This document shows, piece after piece, positions 33,025-44,922 of a stretch of 64,000 nucleotides of DNA. The notes under the pieces were generated by a model. The model searched no databases, was not told the DNA's origin, and saw only the letters and a list, made by a program, of their open reading frames with translations. The stretch's first letter is position 1, and every line of letters begins with the position of its first letter. Both the position numbers and the translations under genes were made by a program. The DNA is taken from the NCBI RefSeq assembly GCF_000764305.2, contig NW_025939466.1:186001-250000 (forward strand). The letters are read 5' to 3'. The DNA is from Hyalella azteca. Its lineage: Eukaryota > Arthropoda > Malacostraca > Amphipoda > Hyalellidae.

Positions 33025-34061
33025 TGTTGGAAATTTCCGTCGTTCTTAAATTGTAACATCTTTGATTCTTTTTCTTCATACCTATTGTTGGGTATGAATT
33101 TGTAACTAGAGAGGTTGGCATTGTAACTTGATGGTGAAAGCACCTATCTTCATGGACGCGCTTTGGCAGTCTTTAATTAACGCCATGCCTTCTTAATTCT
33201 TTTTTTTTTGTTAGAATGTTCACTCTCAGTTTTCATTATGTTTATTCAAGTTAAAATGCATGTTCGCTCTTACTTTATTTAGGAGGCAGACACCGACATA
33301 AACTTGGGCATTTGCCCTCTACTGTGGTATAACCACCTTGGCCTTAGGCTTATAATGAACTTGAAGTTAAATTCATATCTAAATGTATATATAGTCCTAC
33401 CTAGATTGAAGAACCGGGTTCTTCTTAAAGTTAAATTCATGAATGCTTCTGAGTCTGCATTTCCTTCTACTATCACAATTTTCCCTGTATATGGCCTCTT
33501 ATTTGTCTCTTAAAATTGTCAAACCGCTTAGTCGCAAAGATTTTAAGGTGTGTTCAAGAGGTTGCTATAAACTTGCGAGACAGTGCGATATAAATTGAAC
33601 ATTGCTCAATATAATTGTTACTCGCTTGTTTACATGCGTTTCTCACTATATGGTATCTTTCTTCCCATAGAATAACCAGAACTCTGGTGGTGTCGGTCTG
33701 CATCCTTTTTTGGCTCGAGACCGCGACAACTTAACTATAATTTCGCTACTTACCTGTTTCAGAGGTGTGTGGTTTATTGCTTCATTATTTGTTGAATGTC
33801 CAGTATTGAAATATCTGACAGCCATATGAAATGACTTTCGTTAGCTGGAATCTTAAGACTTTATTAATTTACTTTACAGTTAAGTTGGGTCTAGTATTCA
33901 CGTCTGTTACGACAAACCTGTACCAAGTCGACTAAGCTGTTTGACCTTGTTTTCGGACTGATTGTCAACAAGCTTCACTTGAATCTGGGACAACAGGATC
34001 TGGGAATTCGTTCGCTAAATAAAAATTACTTCTTGGAAAACCTTTGTTTCTAATTCTAACA
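33025..34061. mobile_element. Solo LTR, 1,037 bp
   Basis: The element starts TGTTGGAA and ends TTCTAACA (imperfect 8-bp inverted ends, TG...CA) and is flanked by the 4-bp duplication ACAA (33,021-33,024 and 34,062-34,065). The duplicated locus at 60,027-60,040 has an unoccupied site (tttaacactcaagtcgg), confirming insertion. No polymerase or gag sequence is present, as expected for a solo LTR left by LTR-LTR recombination. The family is not identified. Confidence 0.82.
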
Positions 34062-34319
34062 ACAAGTTTGTGTTACGTTTCAGCACGGTATATTCAATTT
34101 CTTCCTTATCTTATCAGGTTCCGCTAGACAAGAGGAGGAAATGCGAAACCTTCTATTAGGCATAAACATTCTGACATTTTTTAGGACACAGGGGTTGACG
34201 AATCTATGTATTTTTCAATGTTTTCATTTTATGAACATAATAGACCACTGGACTTCATCAAAATGATGTCCATGAACGAACATGTCTTTTGTGTGTGTAC
34301 GATTTTAATTTCACTGACA

Positions 34320-34970
34320 ATCGTCATATAACGGGGGCTCTGCCGTAGGCCGCAAATCTTACTCTTAAATAAGCGTTTGAGCCAACGTCCATCTTCACAA
34401 TGCATTAATTTTACTCAGCCTCAGAGCTAGAAGCCGAAAACTACGCTTGAACTCTGTAATCCAGACAAGCGATACACTGCTGAAAAATACTAGCGCCTTT
34501 GGTCTTTAGCCAATGGTTAAGCATGCTCGCTCATAAGCAGGCAGCTCCTCCTGCGGCTGTACCTACTCTGGCTTATCCTCTTATGGCCTAACCTATTCAC
34601 GCTGTCCTCGCTCACAAGCTTCTTGCATCCAATGACTGACTCTAACAGGCACATTTGGACCGTCTTTCTAACCTCCTTTAACCTATGAGGTTAGCTTAGG
34701 TCCGCTCAGGTTTGTTTTGGGTGGAGAAATGTTGCAATTTGTGTAGGTTAGGCCTGAAGAGGTTAAGCCGGAAGAGGTCTGGCCAGATGTAGTATGACCA
34801 TGCTTACCTCGAGCAAGCTTATTTTGTGTCTGTGGACATCCGGCGCTATGGCTTTGATCACTTGACTTCATATGCTGTTATGCCCTCTAGTGTTCATACT
34901 CAAGGAAAAAAATATGAACTAAGTGTGAAGTTTAGCAAAGCTGGCCTCCGGCATGCGCCCACATAAAACT
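34320..34970. other. Sequence unique to duplication copy 1
   Basis: Copy 2 lacks this block: at 60,240-60,270 the same flanks are nearly joined (ttcactgacaattagcatg, then atgtaatatttagggcga). It is either an insertion in copy 1 or a deletion in copy 2. It contains short TCTGGxx/aggttaggc repeats near 34,680-34,760 but no recognisable element. Confidence 0.55.
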
Positions 34971-35202
34971 TGTAATAATTAGGGCGATATATATCTAGAC
35001 CCACAAGATAGTCTAGATAACAGTCAACTTGACGTGAAGATAGAGCAGCCTTCGCCTTCAGTATTGCACGCTAACCCTTTGGAGACTGTGGCAGCTCAAT
35101 TGCTTATCAACAGAGGTGCGGTCTCTACATGTCATTAATTTTGCTAAACATTCCTGGAGTTAAGAAACTGTATTCATTAAATTCATTATCACCGGCGTAA
35201 TC
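34970..35202 (+). promoter_or_regulatory. Upstream flank and 5'-UTR of atlastin-like gene 1
   Basis: This block is almost identical to 60,265-60,493 upstream of gene 2, including ctagacccacaagatagtct, ataacagtcaacttgacg and the last 60 bases before the ATG. Both copies therefore keep the proximal promoter and 5'-UTR. No TATA box or initiator can be assigned with confidence. Sequence farther upstream differs because of the copy-specific insertions. Confidence 0.4.
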
Positions 35203-38200
35203 ATGTCCGGCCATCCTGTACCTATCGTTGTTCAGAACAAAGAGACTCGAGAGTTCGAGCTGGACGAGGAAGCCCTGCGGGGCGTCCTGCTGCGTCCTGA
35301 AGTCGGCGACAAACCCGTCTGTGTGGTGGCGGTGGCGGGGGCGTTCAGGACCGGCAAGAGCTTCCTTCTGAACTTCCTTGTGAAGTACTGCGTCAATGAG
35401 GTGAGGCTCCAATAGTTAATTTAGTCATAAAACTTTATAGGCGAAACAGAACTTGTGTGATGAAACATTTCAGATGCACCCTTTCAATAATTGCATTCAT
35501 CTAATTATTGGGCGATACTTAAGACAAACGTTGAAGCAAATGTTTTAGTTATGTGAAACCTCGTGTCAGCAAATTGCAGCCCGCAAAAAATCTCTTATAA
35601 ATTTCCTTCCAATTAAGTTTCACTCAGCTTGACTTACGCTGATCCTACGTTGCTCAGGGCTCACCGAACTGGCTGGGTGATCCGTCGCAACCGCTGGACG
35701 GTTTTGTCTGGAGCAGTGGCATGGAGGGGCAGACCGCCGGCATTTACATCTGGAGCAAACCTTTTACTATCTACGCTAAATCAAGCGGCAAAAAAGTGAG
35801 TTCAATCTTATAGGATGGAATGTGTACTCTTAAGAATTACCATCGACCGCTGTTTCTATCATAACGTTCTATCATAACTATCATATCATAAAGGTAAACT
35901 TTTAAAACGTTTTCCTGTGTTATCCTAGAAACAACTACATTTTGTCGAAAGACTTGTTTCACAAATCTAAATATCGGACTATCCATCAACGAGCAATCAG
36001 CATCTATTCGGAAGCTGAATACGGTATGCTTTTAACGTGAAATGTTTTGGCGCACTCCAGGATCATTGAGCAGCGAGCTAGTGTGTTTTACGAAATACTC
36101 GTAGTCTCTCTTTGTCCAACTGACTCGTTGAAAAATGTTCACATTATTTAAATTTTCTTCGTTAGAGTACATACGTACTCTAAATAGAGAAGGTGAAGAG
36201 ACAACTAATTATCTGTTGTTTGCAGGTGGCAGTTATTCTCATGGATACTCAGGGCACGTTCGACACCCAGACTTCGCTGCGGGTATGTCCATTGGGCCCG
36301 TATCTACAATCAACAGTGATTTTCTGTCTTCCTTATATATAACTATCTTCTTTCGTTAGTTTAAACTATTTTTTATGAGTTATCTAAGGTTATTTGGAGA
36401 AACAACTGTGTATTTAACATATCGACAACAATTTATTTTTGATAAACTCTATTTCCCACGGGGATGATAAAATACTACGGATATGAACTTTTTGTCCTCG
36501 CGAGGGTTAATTTTTAGTCCGCAACATAATGGTCTTTGGGCTCACGAGGAAATTTAGTGACACCCTAATATGAAGAACAATGGAGATCTTTTTTGAAGTG
36601 TTCCCTTTTCAATTCGTCATTAAAGACTGCACTTACATTTATAGGCACATTCTGATTAAAAGGCGACCATTAAGTTTAATTCTGAATAATTTAAATATAC
36701 AATACAGCAAATTAGTTCTATAGCGTCGTCCTTCTTTGCCTCTGTTACAATACAGCAAATTAGTTCTATATCGTCGTCCTTCTTTGCCTCTGTTGATCGG
36801 GCAAGTGACGCGATCAGCTGGAATTGGTGTGTTCCGCACTCGCGGCCCACCCAGAAATCGATTTAAAAAGCCTATGTATCAGTTAGGTTGAAGGAACATT
36901 TCATTCTGAAGCAAATATTTTAATTAAACGCTTTACTGATCGTTACCGAGTCTCTTTAAACAAGACTTTCTTCGACGAGCTCATTCCAACAAAAGCTATT
37001 AACTTTTACAGGGAAATATGTCATCCAGGAGCCAAAAGACAAATCATATCAAAAGTTAGTTTGTATACAACGCAGAACAGAATTTTTTGCAATAGAACCC
37101 TTAATAATTGTCTTAAAGAGTTTATGGAAAGTTCATCTAACCATTTTCTTACGCATTGCAAGCTCTTTCGTCTATAGTCTACTGCACTTAAGTAAAACAC
37201 GGAAGTTGATTTCAAGTTTTTTTTTTCGTGAAAAGAAGTATCATGAGCCTTCATTGGACTAACTTATTCGAAAGCGCAGATAAAGATCGCTTACACTGTC
37301 TTTTCTTATTGTAATGGCTATGGCCTCTTCTAAAATTTATTTTTCTCCAGGATTCGACGTATATCTTCGCCCTGACGCTGTTGACCTCCTCCGTGACAGT
37401 GTACAACCTCATGAACAACATCCGCGAGGACGACCTCACTAACCTGCAGACGTTCAGCACCTACGGAGCCTCGGCGCAGAAGGAGATCAAAGAGTCGCGC
37501 GCATTCCAGGTACAGATATGCACATTTCAAGTATTACAATAATAATTAGAAACAATAGAAGCGTGAATTTTTCAAGAAGTATTGCATGCATGACCTGTCA
37601 TTTGAACTGTTCTGATAGCAAGTAATTATGTGGTTATACATAGTATAGACAACCTCCATGCCTTCGAGCTTCCCTGGGCACTGTTGATGTTACCGACGAA
37701 AATGCAGCTCTTCGGCCAACAGAATATATACTTTACTACCAATAGTACACGGCATCTACCAGGATCCTTACTGTTAACAGACCAATAGATCTATTTCTGA
37801 GCAGAAATACCATGAACGATTCCAAGTTAATTTTATTAATTTCTGACTCCATCATTTGTTTCACTGATGAATCCTTTGTTTTATAATTTCTCACTGACTC
37901 ATTGGGTACATTCTGACTGAAACTCATTCAGTGGAGTTTGCTTCCAACGTTGGATTGCAAATTACAAACTTACATATTATATATTATTCTGAAGCAATAA
38001 AAACTCATTGAACAATTGGATCTTCCCGTTTCAAATTATAGATTATTAAAAATAGCGTCTTTTGAAGTTATTAGACACCTTTCATTGAAGGTAGTTAGAA
38101 CGCATGCGCGAATTTACGTACAGAAATTGTTTAAAACTTTTGAACATTTCAGAACCTATTATTCCTGGTGCGCGACTGGAGTTTTCCTCGGCAGCATCCA

Positions 38201-40274
38201 TGTGGCCACGAAGGCGGTCAAGTTGTACTGGAGAAAGTGCTAGGCCAGCTAGGGGTGAGTTGTTCTCAATATAGGTTGCAAGTTGTTCTGAACAACTTAC
38301 CTGAAGTTGTTCAGATTTCCACGAAGAATAAATATATGAATAATTGATTTACATATTTACATGCGAATAATTAATGGTATGTACAAATTCAGCCCTTCAA
38401 ATTCAGTCTACAAGAGGTAACCCGCGTTTCCAGGACTTTTGATGCGATTGTGTTAACTTATTCTATCCATAGACAAAAGGATGAGGATGTCAGTTAAGGC
38501 AGTTGAAAAATCTTCGTTATTGGCAGGGTGAGAGAGCATTAGTCTTCTTCTATTATGTGTACATGCGAAATCATCCGTTTCTCCGATATCGAACAAGTTG
38601 AACACTTGACACAGCCTTCCTATTAAAAAATTCATATAAGACTGATGATGTGTGCTACCTCCAATGGGTCTTCAAATCAGTTGCAGCAGCTGTACATTCG
38701 TGATAAAATATAGGCATTGGCGTAGTTCTGCCTCTAACATATACTCGTATCGCATTGAATCATCGGCTATATCGATAACACTTTATGACTGTGGCTTTTC
38801 AATTCTTATTTTGATGGTAATCCCTCCCTAACATGCCCTGAAATAAAATATAATATAGCAGACTGCTGTGTACGGTTGATGTTCTTCAAATTTCCCGCAA
38901 AGGAAAAGGCGGAGAAGCCGATGCAGGCGTCGACCCACCAGAGGTTGATGAGACAAGGCCTCCGTCAGAGTTTTGAAAAGCTGGAGTGCTACCTCATGCC
39001 GCACATCGGCCTCGGCGCGGCCGAAGACTCCAATTTTGATGGTCGACCAAATCGTAAGCGCCCTCTGCAGGACCTAATGTTGCTATTAGATATCATGGAT
39101 CTGTTACTTGGATATTGTGTAACATTCGAGAAGCTTGAGTTGCAGTCATGAGCCTTGGACACTTCAAGTGTTTTTACAAATAACGTATCTCATGCATAGA
39201 ACTGAAATTGAATGTGAGTTCCATGTTAAGCGTTGGTGCGAACGGGTCTTCCTGCACTTAAAATCAATTATTCGGAAATTATCAAATAAATTACATAAAT
39301 TTCTTAATTTCATGTGGCAACCGCTGCCCGAATTTGACATTTAAAAAATTGTAACACGCAACCACCCATGTGAGCGTTAAAACTGACATCTCACTTAAGT
39401 GATATGTAAGAAGTTTTTATAAAATTTTTGATAATTTCTGAACAGAACTGAGCCCACAATTCGTTGAGCACATAAAGCTGCTGGTGCCTCGTCTGCTGGC
39501 GCCTGAGCGCCTCGTGGTGAAGCGTTCAGCGGCGCGGCGGGGACAGCCCGCCACCGGGGAAGAGCTGGTGGACTTCATCAAGACCTACATGGCGGTCTTC
39601 AGGGAGGGAAAGCTGGTGGAACCCACCAGTCTGGCTGAGGTTTTGAGATAGGAAAAGTTACAATAAGATTGCTAATGTACATTCATGCACTTCAATCTGA
39701 AATACCCTGAAATGTACACGATTTTGCAGTCTCTCTGTTTCATTTTTTATTTGTTTTTGTGACTTAACGTATTTTAAAGTATGAATTAAGATAATTATAG
39801 TTTCAGAGGAGTTGATACCATACCACTAAAAGCCCGATTTTACTCATATTCATTATTATTTGTCGTCAGAGATCATTGCAAATTATCCTTTCTAGTTATG
39901 TTCCTGATTATTATTCGTTATGTTCTACAATGTTTCACTTATAGATAGGCCCACGAAGCAAAACATTAAACTCAACCTAACTGCAAGATTAACGTAAGAA
40001 AATTTCGGTTTGTTGATGTTTTTTGCTAAAAATTTTTCAGATGACGGCACGCGTATGCAGTAATGGAGCTCGTAATATTGCTCTTGAAGTCTACAAAAAT
40101 GCCATGAATTCTATTGTCAACCCCGATGAAAAATCATACGAGACCACCCTTCTTTCGAAGCAACACTTGGCATACAAACGTGACGCCGTCGCAGCCTACC
40201 TCAGAGAAAACCAATACGCAGCCAGCAGTGAACTGTTTCCGGTTGTTCATGAAGTCAAAGAGCAACTTGAAAAG
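35203..40274 (+). CDS. Atlastin/GBP-family GTPase, gene 1 (eight exons, 3' end not found)
   Basis: Eight GT-AG exons: 35203-35400, 35658-35795, 36226-36282, 37351-37509, 38153-38254, 38903-39053, 39446-39639, 40041-40274 (411 codons, frame kept throughout; the exon 6 acceptor AAG is the least certain). Exon 1 holds the P-loop [13 protein letters not shown], exon 3 the G3 motif MDTQGTFDTQ, exon 5 the atlastin/GBP-type G4 motif FLVRDW followed by the conserved H..G.EGG stretch. Exons 6-8 match the end of the G domain (NFDGR) and the middle helical domain. Atlastins are dynamin-like GTPases that fuse ER membranes and anchor by two C-terminal membrane segments. No membrane-segment exon is seen between 40.3 and 60 kb, so this copy is truncated, has a distant last exon, or is a soluble GBP-like paralogue. 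Exons are far richer in GC than introns. Confidence 0.88.
36700..36796 (+). repeat. 48-bp tandem duplication in intron 3
   Basis: The phrase acaatacagcaaattagttc followed by tatagcgtcgtccttctttgcctctgtt occurs twice in a row (36,700 and 36,748) with one substitution. It is intronic in gene 1. Confidence 0.85.
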
Positions 40275-42180
40275 GTGAGTGAATGCATGAGAGAGGTCAC
40301 TCCTTACGCGACTGAGTTCCTCTTACAATCTAAAAATTGTCATTTTAAAACTTATATAATTCTGCCCATCAATCCCGACTATTTCACAATTCCAATCTAA
40401 GAAAATTTCAAACAATAAATTCCATCGGTGTTATTCCACTATTTTTTAACACAACCGATAATTTCATATTACTGCGTCTTTGTAACGTTTCTAAATTGCA
40501 TGAAGATAAAAAACTTTAAAATACTTAAGCCATTGCATACGCTGACGGAACGCCGTACTGGAACTCACTTAATTGCATTAAGTGATTTTAGTCCAATCAA
40601 CTGACAAGCAAATTGATATTAGTAAAACTTGCCCAAGAAATTCATTAGTAAAACTCCCCTTCGAAGCTTCTTCATATTTGAACACAATCCTATATGTGAA
40701 GTTGATGTAAATTACCTTACCTAATATAAATTTACTTCGTATATTTTGTATCGAAGTTCTGATGTTTCAAGGAATCAATGATAATGTTGCCGTAATGAAA
40801 CAAACTTGCCTAAGCGTAACTTAATATAAACGTATTAAACGACCATACACCACCAATGATGGTGCATTGCTGAATTTTTTTATATCTCAAACAAACATAT
40901 CCCATGCTTTGATGCAACCCATCGATTGCACGAGCTGAGGTGAAAAATTTCTTCGTCTATCAAGGCCTATCAAGATTTTACTCACTTTTTTGCTTTGTCT
41001 GCATGCTAAGTTATTTCGGTTTGTGTGACATTGAATCATCTCAAAATCTTAAACAAAAATGCAAAAAATTCTAAGATCAGCGTAGCATTTTGTACAAATA
41101 ATATATAACAATTTTGTTTGTTCTTATTCCTGTCTGTTAGACCAGCATAAATTTCTCGAAAGTTTTTTCGGCTGATTTGGCAGAAGGTCAAACAAAGTAA
41201 TTTGGATCCGTCACTAAGTGATTAAGTTCTGACCACATAATACGAATCTAATTCATCGTTCATCAATGGAGCCAATTGATATTTTCAAATCAGCAATGAC
41301 ATCCTCTGACCAAAATTCAGGAATGAATCTGTTCATTGTGCAGGAATGAATTGTGCATCACAAATGCCTTACCTGACAGAATGACCATTTGAAGTGAATC
41401 TTACAATCGAGCGAACAACTGAGTGTTTTTGATAGTATTATGCCATTTGCATACGCTAAGATTTAAAAATTAGTTATTGTAGTAGTGATCCTTTTTGAAC
41501 TTCACCTTTGAAAATTTATTTCTTTTTCATTAAGACCATCGAATTTTCGGAACAACTGAGAATATAAGAATTTGCAGTTCGTTTAAAACAATAATTGACT
41601 GAGGCATTCTTGCTCATCCGTTCTTATCAGCATCATTCTTTCTTTACAATTCTTTTTTAAACCCCAACGCGTATCGTTAATCGGTAGGTAATTAAATTCT
41701 AGCTTTATTTTCAGCCTGTAAGTTGTTCGATTGCAATAAATTCAACAAATTTATGCGATAATAACTATAATTATACTTATTATGCTTTCCCAAGTCTGTC
41801 CTAAACACTAATACCATTTTACAATCATATGTGGTTACTGATATTTTGTCGAATTTCACGATCGTCGTCATGCGCTGAACCAATAATTTTGTTCGTTTTG
41901 TGTGATGAGTGATATAGATCTTCGACCTCCTCTAATTACTAAATTTAAAATCGAGCATTTCTGCCATTAGTTCACTTCCGTTAAGTCACCTACTACAACT
42001 GTTACCAAAAGTCACGACAGGCAAATCTGCGATGAAAATATAATATTGCAGGAATGCAAATAGTTTTCATGATTTGAATGCTTGTGTTGATTTTAATGTG
42101 TTACCAAATGACATGTCAATAAATATTGCGCAGTGCGTCCTCAATGGGACTTATTAACCTTACATTTCTTATCACTATCA
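40275..42180. other. Non-coding stretch after the last recognised exon of gene 1
   Basis: I tested the visible CAG sites (near 41,336, 41,578, 41,714 and 42,052); each is followed within a few codons by a stop or by non-coding composition, and none encodes a hydrophobic segment. No repeat or RNA gene was recognised. Confidence 0.45.
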
Positions 42181-42394
42181 TTTATACAAAAATATATAAA
42201 TATTTTTCAAAGTTTGTGTGTGTGTTGTAAGCCTGGCACCAAAAATATATAGGAGCTATGGGAGATATTGTCATATGGGGGATACCTGTCATATCCAGTA
42301 TACACATAAAAAAGTCACTAGATTGCTTTAATCGCAGATTCACTAGAAATTTAAAAGCGAAGAAAACACCACAAAAATTTAGCATATCTCTTTT

Positions 42395-42429
42395 GAAAAC
42401 GTTTCGGAGACCAGCTCCATCGTCAGTTC
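42395..42429 (-). ncRNA. Hammerhead-ribozyme-like core, left repeat
   Basis: On the minus strand: GAA, CTGACGA, then ggag/ctcc as stem II around ctggt, GAAA, ACGT, T. Core residues CUGANGA and GAAA are kept; GAA pairs with TTC after the cleavage position for a 3-bp stem I; ACGU is the short palindromic stem III reported for Penelope-element hammerheads. An extra U between the core and stem II departs from the consensus. Confidence 0.55.
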
Positions 42430-42541
42430 GATAAATCTAGAACACAGATAAATGCAGAAAATTAGTTTGGAGTTAATAAAAAAACACAGAAGTTTAAAAA
42501 CCTAAATTTACAGACAAAGGGCAGAATAATAATGTAAGTAC

Positions 42542-42994
42542 CTATCTATTCACAATTTCTAATGGATAAGAACTATAGGCAGCATTTAAACTAGGCTTCT
42601 CTTTAAAAATATACAATGATTCCAAAATACGCAAATCGGAAGAAGCAGAACTATAAGCTAAAACCGTAAAGTCTGTGTCGGACACTGGAACGTTACACTG
42701 TTCGGCGTGAGTGCGCACAGCCGAATGAGGAGGGCGCGATAGTAAGTGCCCAGTCCTATAACTCCTTCCTCTATGCTCAGCGACCCTAGTGTAAAAGTTG
42801 CTTGCCGTCATCCCAATGTACGCAGATGCACATCGTAAACAACTAAATTTATAAACTAGTGACGATCGCATATGAGAAGGAAGGATATCTTTGTACCTAA
42901 AAAACGAACCTATTTTGAAATCATTCACCAGTAAGATACGAAGAATAATGTCCGGGAAGTATTTCATAAACAAAACTTTTAATTCTCTTGACAT
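42542..42994 (-). pseudogene. GIY-YIG endonuclease domain of Penelope-like element
   Basis: A 150-codon frame with the sequence CASAYIGMTASNFYTR followed by VAEHRGRSYRTGHLL. The YIG.T, R and EH..SYRTG positions are those of the Penelope-type GIY-YIG nuclease that follows the reverse transcriptase; a Cys-containing stretch (FSCLRCASAY) precedes it, as in the family. The nuclease nicks target DNA for integration. It is out of frame with the RT, so the copy cannot make the full protein. Confidence 0.8.
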
Positions 42995-43072
42995 AACTTC
43001 GGACGCATGGCCGAAGTATGGAAGAGAACAGTAAACAACGCTTCTACTATCAGGCTCTGGAACAACTTCACT

Positions 43073-44303
43073 CTATCGCATGGACATGAATTTCTTAATC
43101 TGGGTAAACACCAAGCCGGAAGGAAATCCATTAAGCGAAAAGATATTGCGCGAAAATTCAAATTCAGAATGCATGGAATGGAAAGTCGAGCATATACGGA
43201 AGCCGCGGTGTAATAGTGTTTGAAGCCCGTTTAACTTGAATCTAAAAGAACAAAAACTTAAAAAGCTGGTGCTTAGGCCGGTGAAAGTTGGTTTTCTGTA
43301 AATAGATGTTTGAAAGGACAAACTATTGTTCGATTCAAGTTCCATGGTAAATTTAATAGAATTATGTTGCAAGTTTAGGTAATCAAAGAAAAGTTTTACA
43401 TGAGAAGGATGCTTGAAAATAAGAAAGGTGTCATCGACGTATCTGTTATAAAAAAATTGGATTAAAATCAGGAGGACAATTGGTCAGCCATGAAACCTCA
43501 TGAAAACACATAAAAATATTCGCAAAGGTTGGGCCGAGGGGAAGACCCATGCCCAAACCGTCAATCTGTTTGTAAAATTTACCAGCAAATATGAAAATCG
43601 AATTTAGAACTGATAACTCCAGCAGGGATTTAAAATAATTGCGGTTCAAACCAATAACAGTATCATGAATATCCTTAAACAGAGTACTTAGACAGATCTC
43701 TATAGTTTCAAAAAGCGGTATATTTGTAAATAAATTTTCTACGTCAAAAGAGGCCATTGTTAAGCCCTGAACATCAGTACAATTTTTCAAGAGGTCAACA
43801 AAAGTATAAGAATTGTCTACTGTATACTGGTTAGTTGTAAGGCAGTTTAAGACAGGAACTAGAAATTTAGCTAGTTTAAAACTAGGGGTATTATATGCGG
43901 CAAAAATTGGTCGGAATTGAAACTTTGTGGCAAAATCAGACTTATGAATTTTAGGTAAGCCATATAAAATCCCAGGGCATGAACCGGAGGCGTAAAGTTT
44001 AGAGTACGTATCAGATGAGAAGGAAGACGAGTCCTTGAGTTTTCGCAGAAAGCTATTGATTTTATCTTCGATTTTCAAAACAGTTTTAGAGATTCGATCG
44101 GTAATTTCGACAAATTTAGAAGGATCGGTGATGAGTGCAGTAAGGCTACTGTTATATCGACTACGATCAACCAAAACAACGCCTCTGCCCTTGTCAGGTT
44201 TACATATGATCAAGTCTTTATTTTTGGCCAAGTTTTTCAATAAAAGCGTGTCACTGGGCTGAATAGTGAAATTTTTAGAAATTGTGAATAGATAGGTACT
44301 CAC
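43073..44303 (-). pseudogene. Penelope-type reverse transcriptase
   Basis: The frame from 44,303 contains KPDKGRGVVLVDRS, GLPKIHKSDFATKFQFRPI, and SFDVENLFTNIP (catalytic Asp of RT motif A), all typical of Penelope-like RT. The YVDD catalytic box is encoded at 43,430-43,441 but in another frame: a frameshift lies just upstream, at a run of A/T near 43,445-43,455. Downstream KFTMELESNNSLSF and IYRKPTFTG continue the RT/thumb. The product would prime reverse transcription at telomeric or nicked DNA. The frameshift at a homopolymer may be a real mutation or a base-calling error. Confidence 0.85.
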
Positions 44304-44406
44304 TTTATTATTCTGCCCTTTGTCTGTAAATTTAGGTTTTTAACTTCTGTGTTTTTTTATTAACTCCAAACTAATTTTCTGCATTTATCTGTGTTCTAGA
44401 TTTAAC

Positions 44407-44441
44407 GAACTGACGATGGAGCTGGTCTCCGAAACGTTTTC
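44407..44441 (+). ncRNA. Hammerhead-ribozyme-like core, right repeat
   Basis: Mirror copy of the core at 42,395-42,429, read on the plus strand: gaactgacgatggag then ctggtctccgaaacgtt. The core, stem II and ACGU are identical to the left copy. In this orientation it is antisense to the reverse transcriptase. Confidence 0.55.
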
Positions 44442-44922
44442 AAAAGAGATATGCTAAATTTTTGTGGTGTTTTCTTCGCTTTTAAATTTCCAGTATACAT
44501 ATATGACACCACAAAAAAGGCCTGTTGGGGCGCTTATCCAGGTTACTTATGGCACCAAAAATATATAAGAGTTGTAGGGGTGCGTATCCAGCTTACTTAT
44601 GGCGCCGCAATATTTAGGGGCGCATCCAGGATACTTTAGGCACCACTATATAACGGGGCTGTTGGAGCGCGAATCCAGGATACTTATGGCTCCACATAGT
44701 GCTTCTGAGGTGAGGTGCGCATAAAGGATACCTATTGCGGCATGATATTGCTTTGACCTAAAATTTAACCATCAGTGAGAGAAAATTTGCATAACATTAT
44801 AAAAAAAGCAAGGTGGTTTGGACCCGAAACCAAATATTGATTTAAAAATAAGGTTAAGTCCATTTCATTTGGAAAACAAATATAAAGTCTGCCGATTTTT
44901 GAAACGAACATCCTCTGTTCTA

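Larger units (their letters stand above)
32830..35820 (+). repeat. Segmental duplication, copy 1 (holds atlastin-like gene 1)
   Basis: From cttctatgagatttagg (about 32,880) onward this segment matches 59,850 onward: the upstream flank, exon 1, intron 1 and exon 2 of the atlastin-like gene. Two stretches are present only here: the solo LTR (33,025-34,061) and a block of about 0.65 kb (34,320-34,970). The homology continues at least to the right end of the window in copy 2. Confidence 0.85.
42343..44493 (-). mobile_element. Penelope-like retroelement with inverted terminal repeats
   Basis: The element is read on the minus strand: reverse transcriptase (44,303 to about 43,400) then a GIY-YIG-type nuclease (42,994-42,542). 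It is bounded by inverted repeats of about 218 bp (42,343-42,560 and 44,276-44,493) with few mismatches, each containing a hammerhead-like core. The RT start and the nuclease end lie inside the repeats. Outside the right repeat, 44,500-44,710 carries short repeats around ccaggatacttatggc and ggcaccaaaaatatata; the second phrase also occurs at 42,236, left of the element, so the flanks may be an older target or further element sequence. Confidence 0.85.

Noticed and set aside
33279..33513. Short open frames inside the solo LTR
   Set aside because: They overlap on opposite strands and lie within a sequence bounded by LTR ends and target duplications.
35125..35412. 95-codon minus-strand frame opposite exon 1 of atlastin-like gene 1
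   Set aside because: It is an antisense shadow of the GC-rich exon; the sense strand has the recognised P-loop and splice sites.
36639..36850. Repeated minus-strand frames (66 and 64 codons) in intron 3 of gene 1
   Set aside because: They arise from the 48-bp tandem duplication and lie inside an intron.
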